DNA from: Proteobacteria bacterium ST_bin16
Lineage (GTDB): Bacteria > Pseudomonadota > Gammaproteobacteria > Burkholderiales > Nitrosomonadaceae
Assembly (NCBI GenBank): GCA_002083595.1
Contig: MSXT01000030.1
Coordinates: 1 to 41,289 of the forward strand
Length of the DNA: 41,289 bases
Direction: 5' to 3'
Shown: positions 31,248 to 39,330 of the stretch, piece by piece
Position numbering within the stretch: position 1 is the first letter of the stretch
Layout: each line of letters starts with the position of its first letter
Program-made: the position numbers and the translations under genes
The notes under the pieces: generated by a model
Databases searched by the model: none
Seen by the model: the letters and a program-made list of their open reading frames with translations, nothing else
Told to the model about the DNA's origin: nothing

Positions 31248-31976
31248 TTATTGCGTAAGTTGTGTGAATACCGCTTCCAGACTGGTATTCTGCTGGCGCA
31301 AATCGATCATCGGCTGATCGAATACAATGCCGCCTTGGTGCATGATTTGTACCCGGTCACATACATTTTCAACTTCCGGCAAAATATGGGTCGATAAAAT
31401 AACACTGCTGGTTGTTCCCAATTCGCGGATCAATTGGCGGATTTCGCGCATTTGATTGGGATCAAGACCTACTGTTGGTTCATCCAGAATGATGACATCG
31501 GGGGCGTGAATGATCGCTTGCGCGATGCCCACGCGTTGCTGATAACCCTTCGATAATGTGCCGATCAGATTGTTGCTCCGCTGTTCCAAGCCGCAGCGTT
31601 GCTTCACACTTTCCAACGCTTCCCTGAGCGCTTCCTTCCGGACTCGATGCAACCGGGCGGCCAGCAGCAAATATTCATCTACCGTCATATCCAAATAAAG
31701 CGGGGGAATCTCCGGTAAGAAACCCACATGTGCTTTGGCTTCCTGCGGTTTATCCAGTAAATCGATGCCGCAGATTTCAACACCGCCGCTACTGGGAGCA
31801 AGATTACCCGTCAACATGCGCAGCGTTGTCGATTTACCCGCGCCATTGGGTCCAAGCAATCCCAGTACCTCGCCACGCCGCAATTGCAGGCTGAATTGAT
31901 GAACTGCAACAACTTCACCATAGTGGCGCGTTAGATTTTGCGCTGACAAAGTTAGCACTGCTGTTTCATCGGGCAT
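31248..31976 (-). CDS. ABC transporter ATP-binding protein (GldA-like)
   Basis: The protein has 242 residues. Walker A is GPNGAGKST, the Q-loop lies near GFLPEIPPLY, the signature is LSKGYQQRVGIAQ, Walker B is VIILDEPTVGLDP, and the H-loop is STHILPEV. The GFLPEIPPLYLDMTV stretch is typical of GldA/NatA-type export ATPases. It energises the ABC-2 permease encoded next. It is the first gene of a compact series (ATPase, permease, GldG-like, DUF4340, mutM). Confidence 0.92.
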   Translation of the reverse strand: MPDETAVLTLSAQNLTRHYGEVVAVHQFSLQLRRGEVLGLLGPNGAGKSTTLRMLTGNLAPSSGGVEICGIDLLDKPQEAKAHVGFLPEIPPLYLDMTVDEYLLLAARLHRVRKEALREALESVKQRCGLEQRSNNLIGTLSKGYQQRVGIAQAIIHAPDVIILDEPTVGLDPNQMREIRQLIRELGTTSSVILSTHILPEVENVCDRVQIMHQGGIVFDQPMIDLRQQNTSLEAVFTQLTQ

Positions 31977-32417
31977 ACGGCAATGTTTTTAGAATTGATT
32001 GAAAGGGTTCATGAAAATCTTCGCCGCATATTATGCCGATGTGAAATTTCACCATCTTGGCGGCCGGACAGTATACGTGTGATAGATCAATAATTCACCG
32101 GCTTTAACGTGATGCGAATACCGGCACCGTATGTACGAGAATAATTTGTGATTTGTTATATCGTTAATTTTTTATTAGAAATATGACCGGTTACTGATCG
32201 CTCACTCAAGCTAAGTTATTAATTTTATTTCAACTTGATTGGTGGCGGTAATTTGTTGCAATTTTACAACATATTGATTTGATAAAACAAACAAACAAAC
32301 TGATAATTGCGCAATCAAAAGCCTGAAGTAGTAGAATGCTAGAAAGTTTTCAAGTGCAGAATAGTTTTTTGCATATCAATATTAAAACCCGTAGTTTTCA
32401 TTAAAAAGGACAACAGC
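31977..32417. other. AT-rich divergent promoter region
   Basis: About 440 bp between the divergent ABC ATPase and OmpA-like genes. The right half is strongly AT-rich, with a run of AAAC units (32286-32300) and a small inverted repeat TGTTG/CAACA near 32254-32271. A Shine-Dalgarno-like AAAAGGACAAC precedes the OmpA ATG. No gene was seen. Confidence 0.5.
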
Positions 32418-33098
32418 ATGAAGAAAATATCAGCTAAAAATACTCTCATGGGAATGATTCTTATACCAGTAATGTTTTCTGGTGCTGTTTTGGCACAAGA
32501 AACAGTTATTGATAAAGATAAAGCTGTAAAAAAACCGGAAGCTTACGGTGTTGACGATCGTGGTGTAGTGGCAAGGAATACAACCGGCCTGTGCTGGCAA
32601 ACCGGTTACTGGACACCCGCAATGGCGATTCCAGAATGTGATCCGGATCTGGCTAAAAAATCCGAAGGTGCAGTACCAGTAGCTGCAGCACCTGCTGCCG
32701 CAGCAGCTGCTAAAACAGCACCGGAAAAAATTACATTCTCTGCCGATGCATTATTTGATTTTGATAGCGCGAAACTGAAACCAAATGGTATTCAGTCTTT
32801 GAATGAATTTGTAACCGGCATAAAAGACGTTAAGTACGATCTTATTATCGCTGTAGGTTATGCTGATCGCATCGGTTCCGATGAATACAACAAAAATCTC
32901 TCGATACGCCGTGCTGAATCGGTCAAAGCTCATCTGGTTTCAAGAGGCATTGAGCCAAGCCGCGTCTTTGTTGATGGTAAAGGCGAAGCTAATCCTGTGA
33001 CAGGCAATAGTTGCGTAGGCGACAAAAAAACCAAAGCGCTGATCGAATGCTTGGCGCCTGATCGCCGCGTTGAAATCGAAGTAGCCGGTACCCGATAA
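32418..33098 (+). CDS. OmpA-family peptidoglycan-binding outer membrane protein
   Basis: The protein has 226 residues. A signal peptide ends near VLAQ-ET. The short mature N-terminus includes GLCWQTGYWTPAMAIPECDPDL, seen in RmpM-like betaproteobacterial proteins, followed by an Ala/Pro linker and a C-terminal OmpA-like domain. That domain has FDFDSAKLKPNG, GYADRIGSDEYNKNLSIRRAESVKAHL and the late APDRRVEIEV. There is no 8-stranded barrel, so it probably binds peptidoglycan and associates with porins. A strong terminator follows at 33130. Confidence 0.9.
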   Translation: MKKISAKNTLMGMILIPVMFSGAVLAQETVIDKDKAVKKPEAYGVDDRGVVARNTTGLCWQTGYWTPAMAIPECDPDLAKKSEGAVPVAAAPAAAAAAKTAPEKITFSADALFDFDSAKLKPNGIQSLNEFVTGIKDVKYDLIIAVGYADRIGSDEYNKNLSIRRAESVKAHLVSRGIEPSRVFVDGKGEANPVTGNSCVGDKKTKALIECLAPDRRVEIEVAGTR

Positions 33099-33129
33099 GC
33101 GAAAACCGGTTCACTATTTTTACGCATGA

Positions 33130-33158
33130 AGCCCTGCCCTTAAGAGCAGGGCTTTTTT
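33130..33158 (+). terminator. Rho-independent terminator after the OmpA-like gene
   Basis: Perfect 8-bp stem AGCCCTGC/GCAGGGCT (33130-33137 and 33146-33153), 8-nt loop, then TTTTT. Well placed 31 bp after the stop codon. Confidence 0.92.
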
Positions 33159-33179
33159 CTTTCTACATACTCGAAACGC

Positions 33180-34511
33180 ATGAATGGTTTACAGCAAATC
33201 GATACTTTGATTGAAGCGAAATGGATTATCCCCATCGAGCCTGCTGAAGTTGTACTGAATCAACATGTCATCGCCATCGATAAAGGAATTATCCAGGATA
33301 TTCTGCCGGCATCCGAAGCCAGTCTGCGTTATCAAGCCAAGCAAACAATCACTCTAAGCGATCATGTGCTGATCCCGGGATTGATTAATCTGCACACTCA
33401 TGCCGCCATGACACTGATGCGTGGACTTGCAGATGACATACCTTTAATGGCATGGCTCAATCAGCATATCTGGCCCACGGAAAATCAACACGTTAATGCT
33501 CAATTTGTTTTGGATGGCACACAGCTGGCGTGCGCCGAGATGATCAAAGGCGGCGTTACCTGTTTCAACGATATGTACTTTTTTCCGAAATCCTGCGTGG
33601 AAGCCGTTATCGGCTCGGGCATGCGCGCTGCCATCGGCATGGTCGTGATCGATTTTCCCACCGCCTATGCCAGTGACGCCGATGATTACTTGGCTAAGGG
33701 TTTGGATTTGCGAGATCAATATCAGCATCCGTTGCTATCCTTCTGTTTTGCACCGCACGCCCCTTATACCGTCAGCGACAAAACCTTTCGCAACATTCTG
33801 ACTTACGCGGAACAGCTCGATACTCCAATACACACGCATTTGCACGAAACACAGGATGAAATCCGCATCAGTCTGGAATCCACCGGCATGCGGCCGATTG
33901 AACGCTTGCAGCAATTGGGTCTGCTCAGTCCGAATTTGATTGCAGTGCACATGACGCATTTGACCGATCACGAAATAAAGCTCGTGCATCAATACGGTTG
34001 CAGCATCGCACATTGCCCTTCGTCCAACATGAAGCTCGCTAGCGGATTGGCGCCGATCGCGCCTTTGTTGAATCAAGGCATTAATGTCGGTCTCGGCACC
34101 GATGGCGCAGCCAGCAATAATCGTCTCGATATGTTCGGGGAAATGCGTCTGGCGGCGCTGCTGGCAAAAGCGACCAGCGGACGGGCCGATGCCTTGCCCG
34201 CGCATCAAGCATTGAGAATGGCAACCTTGAATGGCGCCAACGCCTTGGGGCTGGGAGAAATAACCGGTTCATTAACTCGTGGAAAAGCAGCTGATATTAC
34301 CGCAATCGATTTCTCCGGGCTCAATCTCGCGCCTTGCTACGATCCCGCTTCCCATTTAGTCTACACGGCAAGCCGTGAACAAGTGAGTCATGTGTGGGTA
34401 AATGGTAGAATGCTGCTACAAGATAAAGAACTGATGACGCTCAACCCGGTTGAGCTGCAATACCGCACCGCATACTGGCAAGAGCGTATCGCGGCCACAT
34501 CAAAAAATTAG
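33180..34511 (+). CDS. mtaD: TRZ/ATZ family amidohydrolase (MTA/SAH or 5'-deoxyadenosine deaminase type)
   Basis: The protein has 443 residues. The amidohydrolase metal site starts with HxH in LIPGLINLHTHAAMTLMRGL. FAPHAPYTVSD, THLHETQDEI, the conserved AVHMTHLTDHE, CPSSNMKLASG and LGTDGAASNNRLDMFGEMR supply the other ligands and the catalytic Asp. The sequence matches the MtaD branch that deaminates methylthioadenosine, adenosylhomocysteine and 5'-deoxyadenosine. Position just before the SAM-dependent methyltransferase gene ubiG fits a role in recycling SAM by-products. Exact substrate preference is inferred. Confidence 0.88.
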   Translation: MNGLQQIDTLIEAKWIIPIEPAEVVLNQHVIAIDKGIIQDILPASEASLRYQAKQTITLSDHVLIPGLINLHTHAAMTLMRGLADDIPLMAWLNQHIWPTENQHVNAQFVLDGTQLACAEMIKGGVTCFNDMYFFPKSCVEAVIGSGMRAAIGMVVIDFPTAYASDADDYLAKGLDLRDQYQHPLLSFCFAPHAPYTVSDKTFRNILTYAEQLDTPIHTHLHETQDEIRISLESTGMRPIERLQQLGLLSPNLIAVHMTHLTDHEIKLVHQYGCSIAHCPSSNMKLASGLAPIAPLLNQGINVGLGTDGAASNNRLDMFGEMRLAALLAKATSGRADALPAHQALRMATLNGANALGLGEITGSLTRGKAADITAIDFSGLNLAPCYDPASHLVYTASREQVSHVWVNGRMLLQDKELMTLNPVELQYRTAYWQERIAATSKN

Positions 34512-34527
34512 GCACAAAGGAATGCAT

Positions 34528-35235
34528 ATGGAAAATGACGGCATCAATGCTGACCCGCTGGAACTGGAAAAATTCAGCCAACTCGCGCACCGCTGGTGGG
34601 ATCCCAACAGCGAATTCAAGCCGTTGCATGAAATCAATCCGCTACGCCTTAACTACATCAATGATCTGGTTGGAGGCTTAACCGGAAAAACCGTGTTGGA
34701 TGTCGGCTGCGGCGGCGGCATTCTGTCCGAAGGCATGGCATCGATGGGCGCGCATGTAACCGGTATCGATCTCAGCGACAAAGCGCTCAAAGTCGCCAAA
34801 CTGCACCTGCTGGAAAGCGGGCATCACGTCGACTACCGTAAGATCACCGTGGAATCGCTGGCAAAAGAGCAGCCGCAACACTTTGATGTGGTGACCTGCA
34901 TGGAAATGCTCGAACACGTACCCGATCCCATGAGCGTTATCCGCTCCTGCACGCAATTGACCAAACCTGGCGGCTGGGTTTTCTTCTCGACCATCAACCG
35001 TAATCCGAAAGCCTATCTGTTTGCCATTATCGGTGCGGAATATATCTTGAAGATGCTGCCACGCGGCACGCACGAATACTCAAAATTCATCAAACCCTCG
35101 GAACTCGCGCGCATGGCGCGCAATGCCGGTTTGACGGATGAGCAACTGATCGGCATGACATACAACCCGGTCACCAAAGTCTACGCACTCGAAGATGACA
35201 CCGACGTTAACTACATCATGGCGTATCGCACCTAA
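34528..35235 (+). CDS. ubiG: Ubiquinone biosynthesis O-methyltransferase
   Basis: The protein has 235 residues from the ATG at 34528 (AAAGGA six bases upstream; a longer frame from 34450 would overlap the amidohydrolase gene). FSQLAHRWWDPNSEFKPLHEINPLRLNYI is the UbiG N-terminal hallmark. SAM motif I is VLDVGCGGGILSE, motif II VTCMEMLEHVPDP, and FFSTINRNPKAYLFAIIGAEYIL with GTHEYSKFIKPSEL follow. It performs both O-methylations in ubiquinone synthesis. Confidence 0.96.
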   Translation: MENDGINADPLELEKFSQLAHRWWDPNSEFKPLHEINPLRLNYINDLVGGLTGKTVLDVGCGGGILSEGMASMGAHVTGIDLSDKALKVAKLHLLESGHHVDYRKITVESLAKEQPQHFDVVTCMEMLEHVPDPMSVIRSCTQLTKPGGWVFFSTINRNPKAYLFAIIGAEYILKMLPRGTHEYSKFIKPSELARMARNAGLTDEQLIGMTYNPVTKVYALEDDTDVNYIMAYRT

Positions 35236-35282
35236 ACCGAGCGCGTTGTTTCACTATCACCTCCAGCATTTGAACTGAATCC

Positions 35283-35930
35283 ATGATTAAAGCCGTCCTC
35301 TTCGATTTCGATGGCACACTGGCCGATACCGCACCGGATCTCGGCCACGCCTTGAACCGGCAACTCACCCTGCGCGGACTGCCCGAGCTGCCCATCGAAA
35401 CAATCCGCACGCAGGCCTCCGCCGGTTCGCGCGGGCTGCTGGGACTCGGTTTCAACATCAAACCGGGTGACGCAGGTTATGAATCGATGCGCGACGAGTT
35501 TCTGGATTTCTACACACAACGCCTATGTCACGATACCTGTCTTTTTCCCGGTGTAGATGCGTTGCTCGATCAACTGGAACAACGTAACTTGCCCTGGGGC
35601 ATCGTCACCAACAAACCGGCGCGTTTCGCGCATCCGCTGATTGAAATACTGGGTCTGGCACAACGCGTCGCCTGCGTTGTTTGCGGCGATGAACTGGCGA
35701 ATACCAAGCCACACCCCGAACCGCTCTTGACCGCCAGCAATAAAATAAATATTTCTCCCGCGCATTGCATTTATCTTGGAGACGACATCCGCGATGTTCA
35801 AGCCAGCCTGGCAGCTGGCATGCAACCCATCGTCGCCCGCTATGGCTATCTGGGCAACGATCAACCGCCCGAAACCTGGGGTGCACGGCACCTGATCGAC
35901 CACCCCGCGGAGCTGCTGAGCTATCTGTAA
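35283..35930 (+). CDS. gph: Phosphoglycolate phosphatase (HAD family)
   Basis: The protein has 215 residues. HAD motif I is LFDFDGTLADTAPDL, motif II VTNKPARF, the Lys is in NTKPHPEP, and motif III YLGDDIRDVQASLAAGM. The cap domain is helical (residues about 17-85). It dephosphorylates 2-phosphoglycolate from DNA repair or, in autotrophs, from Rubisco oxygenation. It follows ubiG by 47 bp and precedes ssrA. Confidence 0.92.
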   Translation: MIKAVLFDFDGTLADTAPDLGHALNRQLTLRGLPELPIETIRTQASAGSRGLLGLGFNIKPGDAGYESMRDEFLDFYTQRLCHDTCLFPGVDALLDQLEQRNLPWGIVTNKPARFAHPLIEILGLAQRVACVVCGDELANTKPHPEPLLTASNKINISPAHCIYLGDDIRDVQASLAAGMQPIVARYGYLGNDQPPETWGARHLIDHPAELLSYL

Positions 35931-36023
35931 AGAAACCTCCGCTATTTCTGTTAGAATACCCGGCACATAGGACTTGAACTTTCAGGTTTCAGCACCATCC
36001 TATGCACTACCAAAACGAATACC

Positions 36024-36383
36024 GGGGACGATCTGGTTTCGACGTGGGTTGCAAAGCAGCGCAGGGCATACCGAGGATCAGATTACCTCGTAAATCCATC
36101 TGAAAACAATAGTCGCAAACGACGAAAACTACGCTTTAGCCGCTTAATCGGCTAGCCTCTGCACCGGTGGGCCTCAACGCCGGGTCTGGCAACAGACAGC
36201 AGAGTCACTAACGAGGATCGCGTTTTATAGGGTCACTTTATAAAACGTTAAATGCAAGGTGACTCGCCTGTCATCAGCCTGCCAGTTGGCGGTTGCCAGG
36301 TTAAATTAAATAACATGGCTAAGTATGTAGAACTGTCTGTAGAGGGCTTGCGGACGCGGGTTCGATTCCCGCCGTCTCCACCA
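36024..36383 (+). ncRNA. ssrA: tmRNA (ssrA)
   Basis: 360 nt. The tRNA-like ends are GGGGACGATCTGGTTTCGAC at the 5' side and GGTTCGATTCCCGCCGTCTC plus CACCA at the 3' side. The resume codon starts the tag at 36115 and the tag reads ANDENYALAA, stop at 36145-36147. Pseudoknot-forming segments (CCTCTGCACCGG..., GCAACAGACAGCAG) are visible. With SmpB it rescues stalled ribosomes. Its 3' end is a favoured integration site, and decayed copies of that end lie downstream (37419 and 39287). Confidence 0.97.
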
Positions 36384-36626
36384 ATAATACCCCCCAATAC
36401 CATTCATTGACGCTGCACTCGCTGCCTGCAAACGGCGAGTGCTCGATGGAGGCTTTTGCCCTCGGCGCTATGTACAATATCTCGTGCCCTAGCGAGGGCA
36501 TGAGATTGGCGAGTTCTATTACAAGACCTGTGGCTAAGCGAAACGCTCAATATAGCCAATCACACCGGGGCAAAACGTGCATGCCCCATACTTGAATAAT
36601 GGTTGCTTATACGTTACCATGAAATC
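36384..36626. other. Region between ssrA and the TA pair
   Basis: No gene was seen. It contains a hairpin TGCCCT/AGGGCA around AGCG (36485-36500), and the right arm also pairs with TGCCCTCG at 36457-36464. The TA promoter likely lies near the right end (TTGAATAATGGTTGCTTATACG). Confidence 0.4.
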
Positions 36627-36977
36627 ATGAAAATCAAGGTTGAGGAATATATTTGCCCGGATGGTTCAAACCCATACAAAGCATGGTTTGACAACCTTGA
36701 TCCGCAAGCTGCCGCCAAAATTGTTGCGGCCAAATTGCGTTTGGAGCTTGGAAATACATCCAGCGTGAAATGGTTTGACGGCATTGGCGAATACATCATC
36801 AACTGGGGGCCGGGTTACCGTGTCTACCTTGCCAAGGATGGTGACACACTTATTATCTTGTTCGGCGGCGGAACTAAGCGCGGGCAGCAGAAAGATATTG
36901 ATAGGGCAAAGGCTTTACACCATGAATACAAGGCGCGAAAGAAAATGAAACCTGCCGTTAAAAAAATTGAAAAGTGA
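36627..36977 (+). CDS. RelE/ParE-superfamily addiction module killer protein (HI1419 type)
   Basis: The protein has 116 residues from the ATG at 36627. PYKAWFDNLDPQAAAKIVAAKLRLELGN, then FDGIGEYIINWGPGYRVYLAKDGDTLIILFGGGTKRGQQKDI, match the family of addiction-module killers (GxxExRI..GPGYRVY..., LLxGGxKxxQ.xDI). It is probably a ribosome-dependent RNase toxin. The antitoxin ATG follows 14 bp after the toxin stop. Flanking tmRNA-end scars suggest horizontal origin. Confidence 0.88.
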   Translation: MKIKVEEYICPDGSNPYKAWFDNLDPQAAAKIVAAKLRLELGNTSSVKWFDGIGEYIINWGPGYRVYLAKDGDTLIILFGGGTKRGQQKDIDRAKALHHEYKARKKMKPAVKKIEK

Positions 36978-36990
36978 AGAGGTAATGCAC

Positions 36991-37314
36991 ATGGCACTAA
37001 CCCGAAATTTCAAGCAGACAGTTATCGAACGCATCGAACGCGAACCTGAATTTGCAAAGGCGCTTCTTGATGAAGCGGCAACCTTATTTTTAAGCGGTGA
37101 ACCGGAAACCGCTCGTCTTATTCTTCGCGATCTCGTCAATGCCACCGTGGGATTTGAACACTTGGCCGTGCTGACTGACAAGCCCAGCAAAAGCCTACAC
37201 CGCATGTTATCGCCCAAAGGTAATCCCAACATGGATAACCTCGCCGCTATTTTTGATGCTATCCGCACACGTTTGAATGTTGGAATTGAAGTTCATACGG
37301 TTGAATTGGCATAG
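36991..37314 (+). CDS. Addiction module antidote (HI1420 type HTH)
   Basis: The protein has 107 residues from the ATG at 36991, where GAGG gives good spacing. The C-terminal HTH FEHLAVLTDKPSKSLHRMLSPKGNPNMDNLAAIFDAIRTRLNV is the recognisable part of the antidote family (LYKALSxxGNPxLxTL pattern). The N-terminal half (TRNFKQTVIERIEREPEFAKALLDEAATLFLSGEPETARLILRDL) binds the toxin. Both genes of the pair look complete. Confidence 0.88.
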   Translation: MALTRNFKQTVIERIEREPEFAKALLDEAATLFLSGEPETARLILRDLVNATVGFEHLAVLTDKPSKSLHRMLSPKGNPNMDNLAAIFDAIRTRLNVGIEVHTVELA

Positions 37315-37418
37315 ATAGTCCAAAGGTATCCAAATACGCTGGAGGTGTTAATGGGGGTATTTGGAGAAATAAAACTGTAAGATTTTTTTAGAATAGCGAG
37401 TATTTATGAAGTTTTAAA

Positions 37419-37446
37419 GGATGCGGGCTTGACTCCCGTCGTCCCA
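37419..37446 (+). repeat. Decayed copy of the tmRNA 3' end (att scar 1)
   Basis: GGATGCGGGCTTGACTCCCG and TCGTCCCA align with tmRNA 36352-36380: 23 of 29 positions match, all five substitutions are C/T changes, and one base is deleted. It starts right where the parE fragment breaks off. Confidence 0.65.
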
Positions 37447-37505
37447 TATCGGCCAATCGCGAGCAGATCGTCTCTGGCCTTTTGCGTCAGGGTAAACGAT
37501 CCCAT
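37446..37505 (-). pseudogene. 5' fragment of a ParE-type toxin gene
   Basis: The frame begins MGSFTLTQKARDDLLAIGRY, the standard ParE N-terminus, right after the parD stop (TAG then ATG). After GRY the sequence turns abruptly into the tmRNA-3'-like repeat and terminates. About 80 residues, including the active-site region, are missing. Confidence 0.75.
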
Positions 37506-37736
37506 CTAATTTTCACTTTTCAATTCATCCAGAATGCCTTGCAAAGAATAATCCGATGTGCCGCTTTGTTTACCTTCAATCAGAGCACGGCGCAATGCTT
37601 CCAGCTTCGTTTCACAAACGTAACCCAGCTCGTATGGCTTCGCTGGCCGAACCATAACGTCCCGATTCAATCTGGTGAGCTAGAGATTTCTCGAAATGCT
37701 CACCCAGTGTCACACTGGTATTCTTTTGTACAGGCA
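37506..37736 (-). pseudogene. Frameshifted ParD-type antitoxin gene
   Basis: From the ATG at 37736 the frame reads MPVQKNTSVTLGEHFEKSLA, then HQIESGRYGSASEAIRAGLRL, and hits TGA at 37612-37614. In the +1 frame the rest follows directly as CETKLEALRRALIEGKQSG, then TSDYSLQGILDELKSEN, ending at 37506. The two halves together make a normal ParD of about 80 residues (ribbon-helix-helix N-terminus, toxin-binding C-terminus). A single-base deletion or a sequencing error would explain it. Its partner parE is truncated. Confidence 0.8.
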
Positions 37737-37821
37737 TAACCGCCTCCATGCAAAATTACCGATATTGAATAATAATATTTATTGGTATTTAACAAATAAT
37801 AAAAATCAAAGGTAATTAACC

Positions 37822-37995
37822 ATGAACATCAAACCGTTTAAAACCGATGCCGACCACCCGGCAGCGCTCAAAGAGGTGGGATCACTCATAACAGCAGAAC
37901 CCAACACGCCGGAAGGTGAAAAACTGGATGTTCTAGTGACATTAATTGAAGTTTACGAATACAAGGAATTTTCTATTGATACTGAGTTATCTTAA
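37822..37995 (+). pseudogene. Truncated HigA-type antitoxin, N-terminal part
   Basis: 57 residues: MNIKPFKTDADHPAALKEVG, then LITAEPNTPEGEKLDVLVTLIEVYE. This matches the N-terminal dimerisation half of HigA/YgjM antitoxins (MNIKPIRTEADY..AL..I..L..AE.GTPEGDELDVLATLVEAYE). The C-terminal HTH is missing; the frame ends shortly after YEYKEFSID. No HigB is next to it. AAAGG precedes the ATG. Confidence 0.75.
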
Positions 37996-38038
37996 ACAAG
38001 GCATACTCTAGCTATCCTTTAGAAATATAACTCTAGGT

Positions 38039-38884
38039 TCAGCCTCCAACCTTCTTCTTTTGCTCTTCAATCCATTTCTTCTGGGTTTCAGATTCTGCTT
38101 GACGATCATCAGCGTTAAATACGTCAACACCAATTCTTCCATGTGTTATTCCGGCAATATTTCCAAGATATTCACGAATTTTCTTGATTTCCGTAGACAT
38201 TTGATGAAGCGCATTGCCTCCAAGCTCGGTGATCCCTTCGTATTGCGCAAAGTCGATAGTGAAGGCATTGGTATAGGGAGTGCCCTCCACATCTTCAAAA
38301 TCTACCTTGATGTTCAGAATTGGCTTAAAAATCTCACCGTCTAGCTCCCTCCCCAGATCTATGAAGCTGAAGATATAACTTGTGATCTCTTGTCCAATCC
38401 CCATGGACTGGATTCCTTGCCGAAATATCGCTAGCCTCCGAAATTTTTCTACGACAACATCTTTATCTTTCTGGACTTCATTACCATTGCTATCAAGGAA
38501 GCGGATTACAACCTTTTTAGCTATGCCCTTTCCAAAATTGCTGATCTTAACGTTCACGAAGTTCACTCCAGCTGGACTACTTTCCAGCTGAATGCCGATG
38601 TTTGGCCTAATGTTCTCGCGTTTTAATTCCTCAAGCTGTTTAATTTGAGCTTCTCTGAGATACCAGGTCTCTTTGGCTAGGATGAATGTTAGAATCGCAA
38701 TTGCAACAGTAGCAATAGCAGAAAGCCAAGATGAGATGGAGTCCGAAGTAAGCGTTGGATTTCCCTGGAGTTGATTTCCAATAACAATTCCAAGAATAAA
38801 AAGCAAAGGTGCAATCAGTGCCATAGTTGTGACCATCAGTGGCATGAAGCTTTTTTCATTTAATCTTTCGAGTGACATAAACAA
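38039..38884 (-). CDS. Membrane-anchored protein of unknown function
   Basis: The protein has 281 residues. Two N-terminal spans (LMVTTMALIAPLLFILGIVIG and SSWLSAIATVAIAILTFILA) precede a Lys/Glu-rich linker (KQLEELKREN). A soluble beta-rich region follows (GVNFVNVKISNFGKGIAKKVVIRFLD) and then a charged helical tail (TQKKWIEEQKKKVGG). The layout resembles many small AT-rich accessory genes near TA modules and phage-defence loci, but no named domain is recognised. It lies between the two tmRNA-end scars and so may be cargo of a former island. Confidence 0.6.
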   Translation of the reverse strand: MFMSLERLNEKSFMPLMVTTMALIAPLLFILGIVIGNQLQGNPTLTSDSISSWLSAIATVAIAILTFILAKETWYLREAQIKQLEELKRENIRPNIGIQLESSPAGVNFVNVKISNFGKGIAKKVVIRFLDSNGNEVQKDKDVVVEKFRRLAIFRQGIQSMGIGQEITSYIFSFIDLGRELDGEIFKPILNIKVDFEDVEGTPYTNAFTIDFAQYEGITELGGNALHQMSTEIKKIREYLGNIAGITHGRIGVDVFNADDRQAESETQKKWIEEQKKKVGG

Positions 38885-39286
38885 TCCCTGAGAGTGCTCA
38901 CGTAATATATGCGATAAAAGATGTCATTATAAAATGAGAATAAATTTCATATGATACTAGTCATTGTTTATAAGATATATTTTTCTGTGCAACTCAAGAA
39001 TATAAAAATTCTTAATATGAAACATAAAAACACTATTTAGTTTTTCTCCAATTAAGGCGCATTAAGAACTACATACTTATTTCTTGACAAGTTAACAGAA
39101 AATTAATGCTTTTTTCATCAGCAACCATCTGATTATATGCAATAATTTCATTGATGGCTTTTATAAATGAGTTTAGACTTATCTCTTAATGGAAGTTGAA
39201 TTTCTTAAAATTGTGAAAATGCTTCAGAATGACACAAGAATAGCAAAGGACAACAATAAATGATCGATATATCAGAAATAGACCAA
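38885..39286. other. AT-rich region, no gene seen
   Basis: About 400 bp with short broken frames and no RNA motif. It likely contains the promoter of the minus-strand membrane protein gene at its left edge. Confidence 0.5.
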
Positions 39287-39310
39287 GGTTCTATTCCCGT
39301 CCCCACCAAT
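39287..39310 (+). repeat. Second decayed tmRNA-3'-like sequence (att scar 2)
   Basis: GGTTCTATTCCCGTC followed by CCCACCAAT aligns with tmRNA 36359-36385, including the encoded CCA and the following AAT, with a three-base gap and few substitutions. The T-loop is broken (TTCTA for TTCGA), so it is not a working RNA. A tRNA 3' end is an alternative source. Confidence 0.5.
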
Positions 39311-39330
39311 TTAAGATTCAATGACATCCA

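Noticed and set aside
36319..36501. Minus-strand frame of 60 codons containing VETAGIEPAS
   Set aside because: It is the antisense translation of the tmRNA 3' end, a well-known artefact.
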